Shown: positions 1 through 8,909, counted from the stretch's first letter. The stretch: DNA of 64,000 nt from Megaera_A sp965233855 (GCA_965233855.1 OZ247586.1:1116001-1180000); one strand, 5' to 3'. The notes: generated from the letters alone by a model not told the origin. Made by a program: numbers and translations.

Positions 1-8
1 ATATGCGA

Positions 9-491
9 TTACCTCGATGATCTTTGCGCAAAGTGAGAAAAAGCTTTATTAGCTTCAGCCATTTTATGCGCGTCCTCTCTCTTCTTAATAGCAACACCAC
101 GACTATTTGCAGCATCAAACAACTCTTCAGCTAATTTTTCAACCATGCTACGACCAGAGCGCTTTTGAGCTGCATCAATGATCCAACGAGTAGCCAAGGC
201 AAAACCTCTTCTTTCATCAACAGGGGAAGGAACTTGATAGTTAGCTCCACCAACCCTTACAGAAGTAACCTCCAAATAAGGCTTCACATTGTTCATGCTT
301 TCAGTAAAAGTTTTAAACGCCTCTGCTCCATGCTTTTTTTCTATTCTTTCAAGCGCACCATAAACAATCTTTTCAGCAAGAGATTTTTTTCCATCTCTCA
401 TCAAATGATTAGTGAACTTAGCGAGCAAAACGCTATTATATTTTGTATCAGGGTTTACTACCCTTTTTACGGCTGCATGACGACGCGACAT
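9..491 (-). CDS. rpsG: 30S ribosomal protein S7
   Basis: This is a 160-residue S7 protein, which binds the 3' major domain of 16S rRNA and nucleates assembly of the 30S head. It opens with MSRRHAAVKR and carries the family segments VGGANYQVP and RGFALATRW. The length is close to the usual bacterial 156. It lies 44 bp downstream of rpsL on the same strand, the standard str operon order, so fusA probably follows beyond the window edge. The stop codon is at 9-11 and the gene is complete. The S7 identity is secure. Autogenous translational control is known for this family elsewhere but nothing here shows it directly. Confidence 0.98.
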   Translation of the reverse strand: MSRRHAAVKRVVNPDTKYNSVLLAKFTNHLMRDGKKSLAEKIVYGALERIEKKHGAEAFKTFTESMNNVKPYLEVTSVRVGGANYQVPSPVDERRGFALATRWIIDAAQKRSGRSMVEKLAEELFDAANSRGVAIKKREDAHKMAEANKAFSHFAQRSSR

Positions 492-535
492 TGATTATAC
501 CTTTTATATATTACTATTATTTATATATTACTTAT

Positions 536-907
536 TTAGCCTTTAGAAGGAGTGCCGTAACGAGAACGAGCTTGCTTACGATCCTTAACTCCTTGAGTAT
601 CAAGAGCACCACGAACAATATGGTACTTAACACCAGGAAGATCAGGAACTCTACCACCTCTAACAAGAACAGCCGAGTGCTCTTGAAGATTGTGACCCTC
701 ACCAGGAATATATGCATTCACATATTCACCATTACTAAGACGAACCCTAGCAATCTTACGAAGCGCTGAGTTTGGCTTCTTAGGAGTTACAGTCTTAACG
801 ATAACACACACACCTTTTAAAAAAGGATTGTTTTTTAGCGCCGGCGATTTACTCTTCTTGACCTTAGATTTTCTACCAAATCTAACCAATTGACTATTTG
901 TTGGCAT
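536..907 (-). CDS. rpsL: 30S ribosomal protein S12
   Basis: This 123-residue protein is S12, a decoding-centre component of the 30S subunit. It shows the conserved stretches TVTPKKPNSALRKIARVRL and YIPGEGHNLQEHS, and the PxxxGVKYHIVRG region near the C terminus. The start was placed at the ATG giving MPTNSQL because that is the universal S12 N terminus. The open frame continues 51 codons upstream, but that extension matches no S12 protein. It is the first gene of the str operon here, followed by rpsG. Lysine is present at the PKKP site where streptomycin resistance changes arise in other bacteria. Confidence 0.98.
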   Translation of the reverse strand: MPTNSQLVRFGRKSKVKKSKSPALKNNPFLKGVCVIVKTVTPKKPNSALRKIARVRLSNGEYVNAYIPGEGHNLQEHSAVLVRGGRVPDLPGVKYHIVRGALDTQGVKDRKQARSRYGTPSKG

Positions 908-1081
908 TTGACTTCTACTTGTTCTTTTTAAATTATAAAAAATTACACAAAGGAAACTTACCCTTGCATACTTCCGCACATTTAACACGAAAATTTTCAG
1001 AACTATACCCAACTTTTTCTGTCTTGGCAAGGATTTTATGCAAAGAAAAAGCACTAACATGCCAAAGTAGAATTTTCCAAG

Positions 1082-1109
1082 TTGCTCTATATTGCATATA
1101 TTATATATT
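1082..1109 (+). promoter_or_regulatory. Candidate sigma-70 promoter before PAP2 gene
   Basis: TTGCTC at 1082-1087 and TATATT at 1104-1109 are separated by 16 bp and lie about 45 bp before the PAP2 phosphatase start. In such AT-rich DNA chance matches are common, so this is tentative. Confidence 0.3.
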
Positions 1110-1152
1110 TAATGTAACTTCAACTCTGAAAAATTAATAAAAAAACGCATCT

Positions 1153-1794
1153 ATGCATAAAAATTTTTATGACCTCTTTGGACTCAATGAATTTCTATTT
1201 GTTCAAATCAATCACTTGACCAATAATGGACTAATACCTAAAATACTTCACTCCATATCAAACATATTCTTCATAGCTAATTTTGCTGTATGCTATATCA
1301 TCGCTTGCATATATTTTTACTTCAAGACAAGAAAAGCAGAAAATATTGAAGAATATTTTACCCCAATATATAATGAATTATTTCGCATTGGAACTTGCTA
1401 TGCTTTATTTGGCTTTACATTTGCTGGCTTAAAATTCTCTTTTAATATGCCAAGACCCTTTTGTTCGCTAGAATCTCAGCAATTTGTAACGATAGCAAAC
1501 ACAGAACTTGAACGCTGCCTATCATCATTTCCAAGTGCACATACTGGCCTAAGCATATTAGTCACTTATGCACTTTGGCCACATATTAATCAACTAAACA
1601 GACTTTTTTTCTGTGTAATAATCGCAGCAGTTGCTACGTCAAGAATCACTTTGGCAATGCACTATCCCGCCGATATTATTTACAGCGCTTTAATAACAAT
1701 ATTAGTGATAATTTTAGGCAATATAATCTACAAAAAACTAAAACCATTAATTGCAGATCCGATAAAAAAAATTACGATTAGGTTGATTTTTTAA
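1153..1794 (+). CDS. PAP2-family membrane phosphatase
   Basis: This 213-residue polytopic membrane protein belongs to the type 2 phosphatidic acid phosphatase superfamily. The three catalytic motifs are visible: K94 with R101-P102 (KFSFNMPRP), PSAH at 127-130, and S163-R164 with H170 and D174 (SRITLAMHYPAD). Hydrophobic segments alternate with these motifs as expected for a six-helix enzyme whose active site faces the periplasm. Likely substrates are undecaprenyl pyrophosphate or a lipid A or phosphatidylglycerol phosphate, but the sequence does not decide which. It diverges from rpsL and has its own candidate promoter. All catalytic residues are present. Confidence 0.85.
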   Translation: MHKNFYDLFGLNEFLFVQINHLTNNGLIPKILHSISNIFFIANFAVCYIIACIYFYFKTRKAENIEEYFTPIYNELFRIGTCYALFGFTFAGLKFSFNMPRPFCSLESQQFVTIANTELERCLSSFPSAHTGLSILVTYALWPHINQLNRLFFCVIIAAVATSRITLAMHYPADIIYSALITILVIILGNIIYKKLKPLIADPIKKITIRLIF

Positions 1795-1843
1795 TAAATC
1801 GTCAATAATATAACAATAACATAATTAATTTGGGAAGGTGATT

Positions 1844-2227
1844 ATGGCAAAATTAGGTGACGGATCTGGTTATTATATAGTTGGATCTCCAAGTAATCAC
1901 GAAGTATATTACACAGGCAAACCAAAACATCAGTACGAAACAACAACCTCTGCCACCGAGGAAACATCTCCAAGCTCTTTATCAAGTTCAGCGCCGATTA
2001 CTACTTTACACACGGGAGTTCCACCCTGTTTAGGAACATTATCTTTGGAAGAAACTACAGATTCAAAAGAGTCAACTGCGCAACCTCCAGCTGACAGCTC
2101 CAAAGATCAACCAGAGTCAAATGTATTTTGTATTTTTCCATTTGATGATGAACCAGGCAACGCAACAACAACTGATACTAGCAGTACAGAATTATTGGGA
2201 CTTGAGGGATCAGATTCTGCTACATAA
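1844..2227 (+). CDS. Hypothetical Ser/Thr-rich protein
   Basis: This 127-residue protein matches no family I recognise. A good ribosome site (GGGAAGGTG) precedes the ATG at 1844, which decides the start over the in-frame GTG six bases upstream. The N-terminal 30 residues contain GDGSGYYIVGSPSNHEVYY. The rest is low-complexity, rich in Ser, Thr, Pro and acidic residues, with one short hydrophobic patch (VFCIFPF). There is no signal peptide or membrane segment. The composition suggests a largely disordered protein. Secretion as a host-directed effector is possible for an intracellular bacterium but is only inference. It stands alone between the PAP2 gene and the convergent nfeD-like gene. Confidence 0.6.
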   Translation: MAKLGDGSGYYIVGSPSNHEVYYTGKPKHQYETTTSATEETSPSSLSSSAPITTLHTGVPPCLGTLSLEETTDSKESTAQPPADSSKDQPESNVFCIFPFDDEPGNATTTDTSSTELLGLEGSDSAT

Positions 2228-2272
2228 GAAGCAAATCAAAATCTGAGATAGAAAACGATTAAACAAAAACTT

Positions 2273-2304
2273 ACTAAACAACTTACTTTTTAAGTTTAGT
2301 TTTT
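2273..2304 (+). terminator. Possible weak terminator
   Basis: ACTAAAC (2273-2279) can pair with GTTTAGT (2294-2300), followed by a run of Ts. It lies between convergent genes and overlaps the end of the nfeD-like gene. The stem is short and the loop long, so the call is weak. Confidence 0.3.
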
Positions 2305-2747
2305 GAACAAATAAGGATATTACCTTTAACTTCAGTCACGTATAGCTCATCGCCATTCTTAACCGGATCAGAATCTTTATCAATAAATCTTGCATTCATT
2401 GTAGTTCCTGACCAATATACCTCGCCCATGCTAGATGGCTTTATCTCATCGCTTGCAACTTTCACACGCATACCCACAATATCAAAATAATCAGACCCAG
2501 CCTTACCTTTCTTGCCATAAATAAAAATCTTCAATGGCCACCAAAGCAATAAAAACCATGCGAGGGAGGATAGACCAACAGAGGCAACTTGGAATGAATC
2601 AATTTCAGGAAAATAATAAATTGTGATCGCAGTAGTTAAACTGCCCAGACCTAGAAATAAGAATCCAATACCAGGAATAGCAGTAAATTCAACTAGAATA
2701 AACACCAACCCAATCGCAATCCAAATTTCTATAGGAGTAATTGTCAT
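2283..2747 (-). CDS. NfeD-like membrane protein
   Basis: This 154-residue protein has the NfeD layout: four closely spaced hydrophobic segments in residues 5-75 (for example IAIGLVFILVEFTAIPGIGF) and then a soluble OB-fold-like domain containing GMRVKVASDEI and GEVYWSGTTMNAR. NfeD proteins normally pair with a stomatin-like slipin (QmcA) or a membrane protease in membrane quality control. No such partner is adjacent here, so any partner must lie elsewhere. The gene sits 28 bp downstream of the cytochrome c gene on the same strand and may be cotranscribed with it. Family assignment rests on topology plus the VYWSGTTMNAR segment. Confidence 0.8.
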   Translation of the reverse strand: MTITPIEIWIAIGLVFILVEFTAIPGIGFLFLGLGSLTTAITIYYFPEIDSFQVASVGLSSLAWFLLLWWPLKIFIYGKKGKAGSDYFDIVGMRVKVASDEIKPSSMGEVYWSGTTMNARFIDKDSDPVKNGDELYVTEVKGNILICSKTKLKK

Positions 2748-2775
2748 AAAATATACACCTTAAAATAAAAGCAAA

Positions 2776-3288
2776 TTAACTAGCTTTCTCTTTCAAATAA
2801 GCAATAATATTTGCAATATCTTCTGGCTTTCTGATACCAGCAAAAGACATTTTTGTTCCTGGCATAAACTTACCAGGCTTTTTCAGGAAATGAAACAAAC
2901 TTTCATTATCCCAAGAACCGCCAGCAGCAATCATTGCTTTTGAATATGAAAAACCAGGCTTTTGCCCCTTCTGAGCATTCACAATTTTCCATAGATTCGG
3001 CCCAACCTTACTGGATCCACCTTGATCCAAGGTATGGCACGCAACACACTTCTTGATCGTCTTAGCGCCGGCATCCGCATTTGCCATCAACTCTTCTATA
3101 TTTAACTCAGGCTCCGGAACACCCGCAGCAACAGGATCACCGCCTTCAGCAATCTCAATTTGATATCCACGCTGAGCTATTTCTAGCTTAGGTTTATATA
3201 AAATATTTGAAACAACACCAACAACCATCGCAATTAAACTTGCGAGTAAAACAGCAGCAGCAATTTTATTAAGCTCTAACCCTGACAT
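2776..3288 (-). CDS. cycM: Membrane-anchored cytochrome c (CycM type)
   Basis: This 170-residue class I cytochrome c has one N-terminal membrane anchor (residues about 8-30), a linker, and a periplasmic haem domain. The haem-binding CVACH is at residues 81-85, and Met147 in PGTKMSF is the expected sixth ligand. In alphaproteobacteria such proteins carry electrons from the bc1 complex to the aa3 oxidase, whose subunits coxB and coxA lie about 48 kb away in this window. The domain layout closely matches CycM/cytochrome c552 of rickettsiae. It lies between tsaD and the nfeD-like gene on the same strand. Confidence 0.9.
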   Translation of the reverse strand: MSGLELNKIAAAVLLASLIAMVVGVVSNILYKPKLEIAQRGYQIEIAEGGDPVAAGVPEPELNIEELMANADAGAKTIKKCVACHTLDQGGSSKVGPNLWKIVNAQKGQKPGFSYSKAMIAAGGSWDNESLFHFLKKPGKFMPGTKMSFAGIRKPEDIANIIAYLKEKAS

Positions 3289-3326
3289 AAAAATTTACTT
3301 AAAATCAAAATTAATAGGTAATCACA

Positions 3327-4352
3327 CTAATTCACCTCTTCCAGACTCCAGCGCGCACGCGGCTTAAAATCCATATTATCAATTCTACCCACTTTTAGCC
3401 TCTCAAGTCCAGCAAAAGCTATCATAGCAGCATTATCTGTGCATAATTTTATTGGTGGTGCAACAAAATTATACCCATTTTCTTCAGCAAGGTCTTGCAA
3501 AGCCATGCGAATCTCCTGATTTGCAGCAACACCACCCGCAACTACAATTCGTTTTCCATTACATAAAGTTTCATACTTATCCATTGCAAATTTGCTTTTA
3601 CGGCGAATCACATCACATACTGCTTTTTGAAAACTTGCTGCAATATCACTCATATCCACATCGCTTAACGTCCCAAGCTCATTAATTTTTAGCTTTACTG
3701 CAGTTTTCAAACCAGAAAATGACATATCACAATTCTTTTTACTATAAAGAGGCTTTGGAAAATCAAACCTTAATGAATCACCAAACTTTGCTATCTGTTC
3801 AACAATTGGCCCACCCGGAAAGCCTAAATCCATCATTTTCGCCAATTTATCAAACGCCTCACCAATTGCATCATCCAATGTTTGACCTAAAATTTTATAT
3901 TTTCCTAGACCCTCTACTGCAACAAACTGGCAATGACCACCACTTACCAGCAAAAGCAAATATGGGAATTCAACATTATTTGTTAAGCGCGGTGTTAAAG
4001 CATGCCCTTCAAGATGATTTATGGCGATGAATGGTTTCTTCAAAACACTTGCTAGAGACTTACCGAACATCGATCCAACTATAACACCTCCAATCAGACC
4101 AGGGCCAGATGTAGCAGCAATAGCATCAAGGTCGCTTAATGCGACACTAGATTCTTCTAAACACTGATCTAACGCTGTTTGAATATTATTCAGATGTGAT
4201 CTTGCCGCTATTTCAGGGACTACTCCTTTATAAATTGCGTGCTCCTTATTTTGACCTATAACTATATTAGACAAAATACGAGATTCAGAATCAATGATTG
4301 CAACCGATGTGTCATCGCAACTAGATTCTAAACCAAGTATTTTTAAAGTCAA
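3327..4352 (-). CDS. tsaD: tRNA threonylcarbamoyladenosine transferase TsaD
   Basis: This 341-residue protein is TsaD (Gcp/Kae1), which transfers the threonylcarbamoyl group from its adenylate to A37 of ANN-decoding tRNAs together with TsaB and TsaE. It begins ILGLESSCDDTSVA, and the metal-binding histidines are H113 and H117 in INHLEGH. The nucleotide-binding ASKHA features VSGGHCQFV and FSGLKTAV are present, as is VAGGVAANQEIR near the C terminus. Length is normal. It starts 10 bp after the serine hydrolase gene on the same strand, so the two may be cotranscribed without an obvious functional link. Confidence 0.97.
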   Translation of the reverse strand: MTLKILGLESSCDDTSVAIIDSESRILSNIVIGQNKEHAIYKGVVPEIAARSHLNNIQTALDQCLEESSVALSDLDAIAATSGPGLIGGVIVGSMFGKSLASVLKKPFIAINHLEGHALTPRLTNNVEFPYLLLLVSGGHCQFVAVEGLGKYKILGQTLDDAIGEAFDKLAKMMDLGFPGGPIVEQIAKFGDSLRFDFPKPLYSKKNCDMSFSGLKTAVKLKINELGTLSDVDMSDIAASFQKAVCDVIRRKSKFAMDKYETLCNGKRIVVAGGVAANQEIRMALQDLAEENGYNFVAPPIKLCTDNAAMIAFAGLERLKVGRIDNMDFKPRARWSLEEVN

Positions 4353-4362
4353 AATCGTTATC

Positions 4363-5547
4363 CTACAGAGATTTAAAAATATGCGTTGTAAAATAAATAA
4401 TATCTAGCTGATTAACCGCTTTTGTCATATCAATCTTATCTTGCATTTCTTTTGGAACATAATTCATCACATTACTAAGCACTGCGTAACATAATTTCTT
4501 CTTAGGAATACAACCAGACTCACTTCTAATTGCTAGCGCATTACCCGCATGATGATATAACTCATCGCCGTTTTCAAGCTGAGTAACATACATCCCATAT
4601 CCAATCTTGCTTTTTACCCCTGTACTGCTTGGAACATCATAATAACCAGTAGTCATTTGCTTATACGACTCTTTTGAAAGAACTTTTCCAGCATGCAGCG
4701 CTTTATGCCAAGTGATTAAATCTGCTGTCGTTGATGCAACTCCACCATCAGTAAAGGGAGTCATTGTAAATGGGTGCTTTGCAATATTAAATTGCGGCTC
4801 GCCACCAGTTGGAGTAATAAAATACCTTGTTGGAATAAATGTAGATTCAGGGTCTTTTTGATGCTGCAATGTTTCTTCTAGACCTAGCAATTTAGTATTT
4901 TTCATACCAAGCGGAGCAAATAGTTCTTTTTCAAAAAAAGCACCAGCCTCTTCGCCACTCACCGTCTCTATAATCAAACCAAGAAGAATATAATTTGTAT
5001 TATTATAATCATGCTTCTCGCCTGGCTTAAATGATAGTTCCTGGCCAGAGGCAAAATTTGCTATTTGCTTATTTATCTCGCGCAATGGCACACTAACATC
5101 AAGCTTTGCTCCCAAGAAATACTCAGGTAATCCACTTCTATGCGTCAACATATTGTGAATAGTTACCTCTTCTGCCCATGATGGAATTTTTCCATCTGTC
5201 CAGATCCCACTTTTTGCATCAAGATGCTTTGCGATAGTATCATTCACATTAAGCAAGCCACGCTCTTGAAGCTTCAAAATTGAGGCTGCAGTCATTGTTT
5301 TGGTAGCAGATGCGATAGGCATTTGCTGATCAGGCTCTAAAACTTTATCACTTTCAATTGAATAAATGCCTTTTGCACCTTTTTCGATGACACCATTTTC
5401 ATCGACAAACATGTAAGAACCATTCATAAAACGATTTGAAAGATAATCAGAACTTGCAGCCTTCACTTTCTCTCTAATATCAGAATTAGCAAAAGATATA
5501 GAAGCGTTAAAAATGACCGCCAAGATTAATAAATAATATTTTCTCAT
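4363..5547 (-). CDS. Secreted beta-lactamase-fold serine hydrolase
   Basis: This 394-residue protein belongs to the class C beta-lactamase/D,D-peptidase superfamily (COG1680 type). A signal peptide covers residues 1-20 (MRKYYLLILAVIFNASISFA). The catalytic S80-x-x-K83 occurs in IASATK, the tyrosine motif is YNN at 181-183, and a HAGN motif near the C terminus takes the place of KTG. These motifs indicate an active periplasmic serine hydrolase, plausibly an esterase or peptidoglycan-related D-amino-acid hydrolase. True beta-lactamase activity is not implied. It precedes tsaD by 10 bp. The substrate cannot be told from the sequence. Confidence 0.85.
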   Translation of the reverse strand: MRKYYLLILAVIFNASISFANSDIREKVKAASSDYLSNRFMNGSYMFVDENGVIEKGAKGIYSIESDKVLEPDQQMPIASATKTMTAASILKLQERGLLNVNDTIAKHLDAKSGIWTDGKIPSWAEEVTIHNMLTHRSGLPEYFLGAKLDVSVPLREINKQIANFASGQELSFKPGEKHDYNNTNYILLGLIIETVSGEEAGAFFEKELFAPLGMKNTKLLGLEETLQHQKDPESTFIPTRYFITPTGGEPQFNIAKHPFTMTPFTDGGVASTTADLITWHKALHAGKVLSKESYKQMTTGYYDVPSSTGVKSKIGYGMYVTQLENGDELYHHAGNALAIRSESGCIPKKKLCYAVLSNVMNYVPKEMQDKIDMTKAVNQLDIIYFTTHIFKSL

Positions 5548-5574
5548 AATGAACTCCTGCGTTTTAATTTATTA

Positions 5575-5610
5575 TAAAAATATCCAGCCATATTTTGATA
5601 GCTGGATATT
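5575..5610 (-). terminator. Rho-independent terminator of htpG
   Basis: The arms AATATCCAGC (5579-5588) and GCTGGATATT (5601-5610) form a 10-bp stem. Read on the minus strand it lies just after the htpG stop and is followed by a T-rich run, as expected for an intrinsic terminator. Confidence 0.75.
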
Positions 5611-5635
5611 AGTTTTATGTCAATAAAAATTGGTT

Positions 5636-7498
5636 CTAATTGAGTTTTTCAAGCACACTATTTAATCTTCTGGAAAAAGCTCCAGCATCAGAAACAGGTT
5701 CACCCTCGATTATACAAGCTTGGTCATAAAGCAGATGTACTAATTCAGCATTTTCATCCTGCTTAGATTTTTTACCAAGACCATCACCAATTTTAACCAC
5801 TACTTTATGAGACGGGTTGATTTCAAGAATTTTTGCCGTTGCTCCAGCAAGCTGCTTTTGCTCTATCAAATATCTCTCCATCCGAATATCCATTGCACCA
5901 TCACCTACAGCCAAACATGCAGGACTAGTAGTAAGTTTTTTAGATATTTTTACATCTTTTACAAGATCACCAAGAGTATCTTTGAAATAATTAGCTATCT
6001 CATTATGCTTCGGATCCTCTTTTTCATCTTCTTTATTCTCCTTTTTAGAATCAACTTTATCTCCCAAGTCAATATCAGTTCTTGTAACAGATTTTAACTC
6101 TATTTCTTTATAGCGACCATTTACATTTACCCAGAAATCATCAACAGTATCCGTAAATAATAAAACGTCTATACCTTTACTGATAAAGCCTTCAATCTGA
6201 GGATTGCTACGCAATTTCTCAGAATCGTCTCCGCTCAAATAATATATCGTCTTATCTTCTTCCTTACAATTCTCAATATACTCATCTAAACTGATCATTC
6301 TGTCATGAATAGCGCTTCTAAAAACACAAACTTCAAGCAATTTTTCATGATCGCTAGTAACTTCGCATAAGCCTTCTTTTAAGACTCCACCAAAATTATT
6401 CCAAAATAATAAGTAATCCTCCCTATCCTTTTGCTTCTTTTTTGAAAGCTCAGACAAAACTCGCTTAGTAATAGATTGTTTTATCTTTTCTAATGTTGCG
6501 TTATGTTGCAAAGTTTCACGACTAATATTTAATGGTAAATCTTCTGAATCAACCACTCCACGAAGAAAGCGTAAATATTGAGGCACAACATCTATATTCT
6601 CATCTGCAATAAAAACCCTTTTAATGTATAATTTTACACGACATTTACGATCAGGGTGAAACAAATCAAAAGTCTTAGTATTAGGTACAAAAAGTAAGTT
6701 TGTAAACTCAACAACACCTTCATTTCTATTATGCATTGTAAGCCAAGGATCATCTGCTGCATGACTGACGCTTTTATAAAATTCTTTATATTGCTCTGCG
6801 TCTATCTCAGATTTTGACCTTGTCCATAAAGCTGAAGAAGAATTAACTTGAGTTTCGTTGTTATTTTCATCAACAAACAAAATTGGAACAGCTATGTGAT
6901 CTGAATAACTCTTGATTATATGCTTGATTCTAAAGTGATCAACATACGTATCTTCATCTTCTTTAACATGCAAAACGATTTCTGTACCACGAGCAAACTC
7001 TCTATCCGAATCAGAAATCACATATTCACCTTTGCCATCAGATTCCCAGGAATAAACTTTATCCTCTCCTGCCTTTCTAGATGTAACCAAAATTTTATCA
7101 GCAACCATGAAGCAAGAATAAAACCCTACGCCAAATTGCCCTATCAATTGACTATCTTTTTTACTATCACCAGACAATTGATCAACAAATCCTTGTGTTC
7201 CTGATTTTGCAATTGTTCCTAAATTTTCGGCAAGGTCTTCACGATTCATCCCTATACCATTATCCCTAATAGTAATAGTTTTTGCCTCCTTATCAACGCT
7301 AATATTAATCTTAAGCTCAGAATCTCCTTGAATCAGAGTACTATCCGTTTGGCTTAAATACCTCAGCTTATCACATGCGTCAGAACTATTTGAAATCAAC
7401 TCACGCATGAAAATTTCTTTATTCGCATAAAGAGAGTTAATCATTAAATGTAATACTTTACCTACCTCGGCATCAAACTTCTTTTTCTCTTGGCTCAT
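5636..7498 (-). CDS. htpG: Molecular chaperone HtpG (Hsp90)
   Basis: This is a 620-residue bacterial Hsp90, an ATP-dependent chaperone dimer of the cytoplasm. The N-terminal GHKL ATPase domain shows ELISNSSDACDKLR, TIRDNGIGM and IGQFGVGFYSCFMV. The middle domain carries LYIKRVFI and GVVDSEDLPLNISRETLQ with its conserved arginine. The C-terminal dimerisation domain starts after the charged stretch around residue 490. Length is typical for the family. A clear terminator follows the gene. No heat-shock promoter is evident in the short upstream region, though it was not exhaustively scored. Confidence 0.98.
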   Translation of the reverse strand: MSQEKKKFDAEVGKVLHLMINSLYANKEIFMRELISNSSDACDKLRYLSQTDSTLIQGDSELKINISVDKEAKTITIRDNGIGMNREDLAENLGTIAKSGTQGFVDQLSGDSKKDSQLIGQFGVGFYSCFMVADKILVTSRKAGEDKVYSWESDGKGEYVISDSDREFARGTEIVLHVKEDEDTYVDHFRIKHIIKSYSDHIAVPILFVDENNNETQVNSSSALWTRSKSEIDAEQYKEFYKSVSHAADDPWLTMHNRNEGVVEFTNLLFVPNTKTFDLFHPDRKCRVKLYIKRVFIADENIDVVPQYLRFLRGVVDSEDLPLNISRETLQHNATLEKIKQSITKRVLSELSKKKQKDREDYLLFWNNFGGVLKEGLCEVTSDHEKLLEVCVFRSAIHDRMISLDEYIENCKEEDKTIYYLSGDDSEKLRSNPQIEGFISKGIDVLLFTDTVDDFWVNVNGRYKEIELKSVTRTDIDLGDKVDSKKENKEDEKEDPKHNEIANYFKDTLGDLVKDVKISKKLTTSPACLAVGDGAMDIRMERYLIEQKQLAGATAKILEINPSHKVVVKIGDGLGKKSKQDENAELVHLLYDQACIIEGEPVSDAGAFSRRLNSVLEKLN

Positions 7499-7590
7499 AC
7501 AACTCCTATCTGTTATAATTAGTGATGTGATTTATATAGTTATTAATCAGGAAATTTAAATAGTAAAAATTGTTTTTTTTAGAAGATAAT

Positions 7591-7722
7591 ATGAAAAACT
7601 TTACACTCTTAATAATTTTTAGCATAATTTCCAACTTTTCAGCATCTGCTCATTCGAATAAAACTATTAATAAAGTTAAAGTAAACACAAACAAGATTTC
7701 TCATAAAAAAAGATTTTCATAA
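7591..7722 (+). CDS. Small secreted peptide, possible gene remnant
   Basis: A 43-codon frame encodes a convincing signal peptide (hydrophobic LLIIFSIISNF ending SASA) followed by a short basic tail rich in Lys and Asn. Downstream, other frames hold plausible coding pieces (HKWSNKTKDS, then HFTDPFLDERHK before a stop near 7823). The present frame may therefore be the front of a longer secreted protein broken by frameshifts. The ribosome site is weak. No family is recognised. The rest of the 7499-7829 gap contains nothing else that I can name. Confidence 0.4.
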   Translation: MKNFTLLIIFSIISNFSASAHSNKTINKVKVNTNKISHKKRFS

Positions 7723-7829
7723 ATGGTCAAATAAAACTAAGGATTCTATTTAGCTAAATTTAAAAAAGAAAAACCAAAACTATCATTTTACAGACCCTTT
7801 TCTTGATGAACGTCATAAATAATTGAATT

Positions 7830-8111
7830 TTAAATATGGATTTCTAGCATTTTGTATGAACTCAACTTACCAAGTTTTATCTCAAAACTAGACCTAGAAA
7901 GTCTAAGCTCTTTTGCTAAAAACTCAACGATCATCTTATTAGCCTTACCATCAATCGGGAGTGCCTTTATAGATATCTTTAGATACTCTTTATTATCTAT
8001 CTTGATTAAGCCATTTATAGAATTTTGCTTAGCTCCAGTTTTAACCTTCAACAAAAGCCTTCTTTGCTTTTTTATCCTAATATCATTAAAAATCTCTTCA
8101 ATTCTATCCAT
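7830..8111 (-). CDS. DUF167 (YggU) family protein
   Basis: This 93-residue protein has the DUF167 signature: LKVKTGAKQNSI near residue 20, ISIKALPIDGKANKMIVEFLAKEL in the middle, and IKLGKLSSYKMLEI at the end. The family (E. coli YggU, human C15orf40) is a small alpha/beta fold of uncertain role. The gene diverges from the lytic transglycosylase gene, so the two 5' ends share a short intergenic region. The long N-terminal extension of about 18 residues compared with YggU may mean that a later start is used. Confidence 0.8.
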   Translation of the reverse strand: MDRIEEIFNDIRIKKQRRLLLKVKTGAKQNSINGLIKIDNKEYLKISIKALPIDGKANKMIVEFLAKELRLSRSSFEIKLGKLSSYKMLEIHI

Positions 8112-8116
8112 ATAGC

Positions 8117-8145
8117 TTGCACAACTGTGTTTATTATACTATAAT
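8117..8145 (+). promoter_or_regulatory. Sigma-70 promoter of transglycosylase gene
   Basis: TTGCAC at 8117-8122 and a perfect TATAAT at 8140-8145 are spaced by 17 bp, 42 bp before the transglycosylase start. It lies just outside the divergent DUF167 start. Confidence 0.6.
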
Positions 8146-8187
8146 AATTAACGATTATTAACAAAAGACTCTAGATAAATACACGAT

Positions 8188-8907
8188 ATGCATAAGATTT
8201 TATTGTCAGCATTTCTATCTATTATTATTAGTAATTTTGCAGCATTTGCAAAAACTGATCCTGAAATCATGGAATCAAAGAAATGCTCAAACATGTTCTC
8301 ATATTTTGAAAAAAGATACAAGATACCTAAAGATACTCTACACTCAATATCACTTCGAGAAACTCAAAAAGCACATTCCAAACATAGAATTGGTTTAATT
8401 TGGCCATGGACAGTAACTGTAAACCCAAGTGGAAAAGGTTATCATTTTAAAAATAAAAATGAAGCAATTAAATTTGCAAAAGCACAATTAGCAACTGGCA
8501 AAGGAAGTATTGATGTTGGTTGCATGCAGATTAATTTAAAATACCATCCAGATGCATTTAGTTCAATTGAGCAAGCACTCTCTCCACGAAGAAACATTGC
8601 ATATGGAGCGATATTTTTAAAAGAAAAATATGAACAGCATAGAAATTGGCAAAAAGCAATTGGTAGTTACCATTCAAGCACTCCGGATAAGGCTTTATCA
8701 TACCACTCCATGGTCAAAAAAATTAGCGACACCATGGGTTCTTATAAAAAAACTCTAGCACAAATATCAAGCCCATATTATAAAAAATCAAGAACATTAG
8801 CCTCAACAAAACCTTCCGAATCAAAATCAAAATTCCTCGGAATGGGCAAAGTTCAAGTTAGAGTTGGCACGCTAAAAGAAAATAACTGGTTCCGAAAAGT
8901 TCAGTAA
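8188..8907 (+). CDS. Periplasmic SLT-domain lytic transglycosylase
   Basis: This 239-residue protein has a signal peptide (residues 1-21, ending AAFA) and a lysozyme-like SLT domain. The presumed catalytic glutamate is E58 in SISLRET, and the substrate-cleft motif GCMQINLKYH lies at 111-120. An AYGAIFLKEKY helix and a GSYHS motif complete the fold. Such enzymes cleave peptidoglycan to anhydro-muropeptides, either in wall turnover or to open the wall for secretion systems and flagella. The basic C-terminal 60 residues are low complexity. It is followed after 2 bp by the methyltransferase gene and is probably cotranscribed with it. Confidence 0.85.
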   Translation: MHKILLSAFLSIIISNFAAFAKTDPEIMESKKCSNMFSYFEKRYKIPKDTLHSISLRETQKAHSKHRIGLIWPWTVTVNPSGKGYHFKNKNEAIKFAKAQLATGKGSIDVGCMQINLKYHPDAFSSIEQALSPRRNIAYGAIFLKEKYEQHRNWQKAIGSYHSSTPDKALSYHSMVKKISDTMGSYKKTLAQISSPYYKKSRTLASTKPSESKSKFLGMGKVQVRVGTLKENNWFRKVQ

Positions 8908-8909
8908 AA

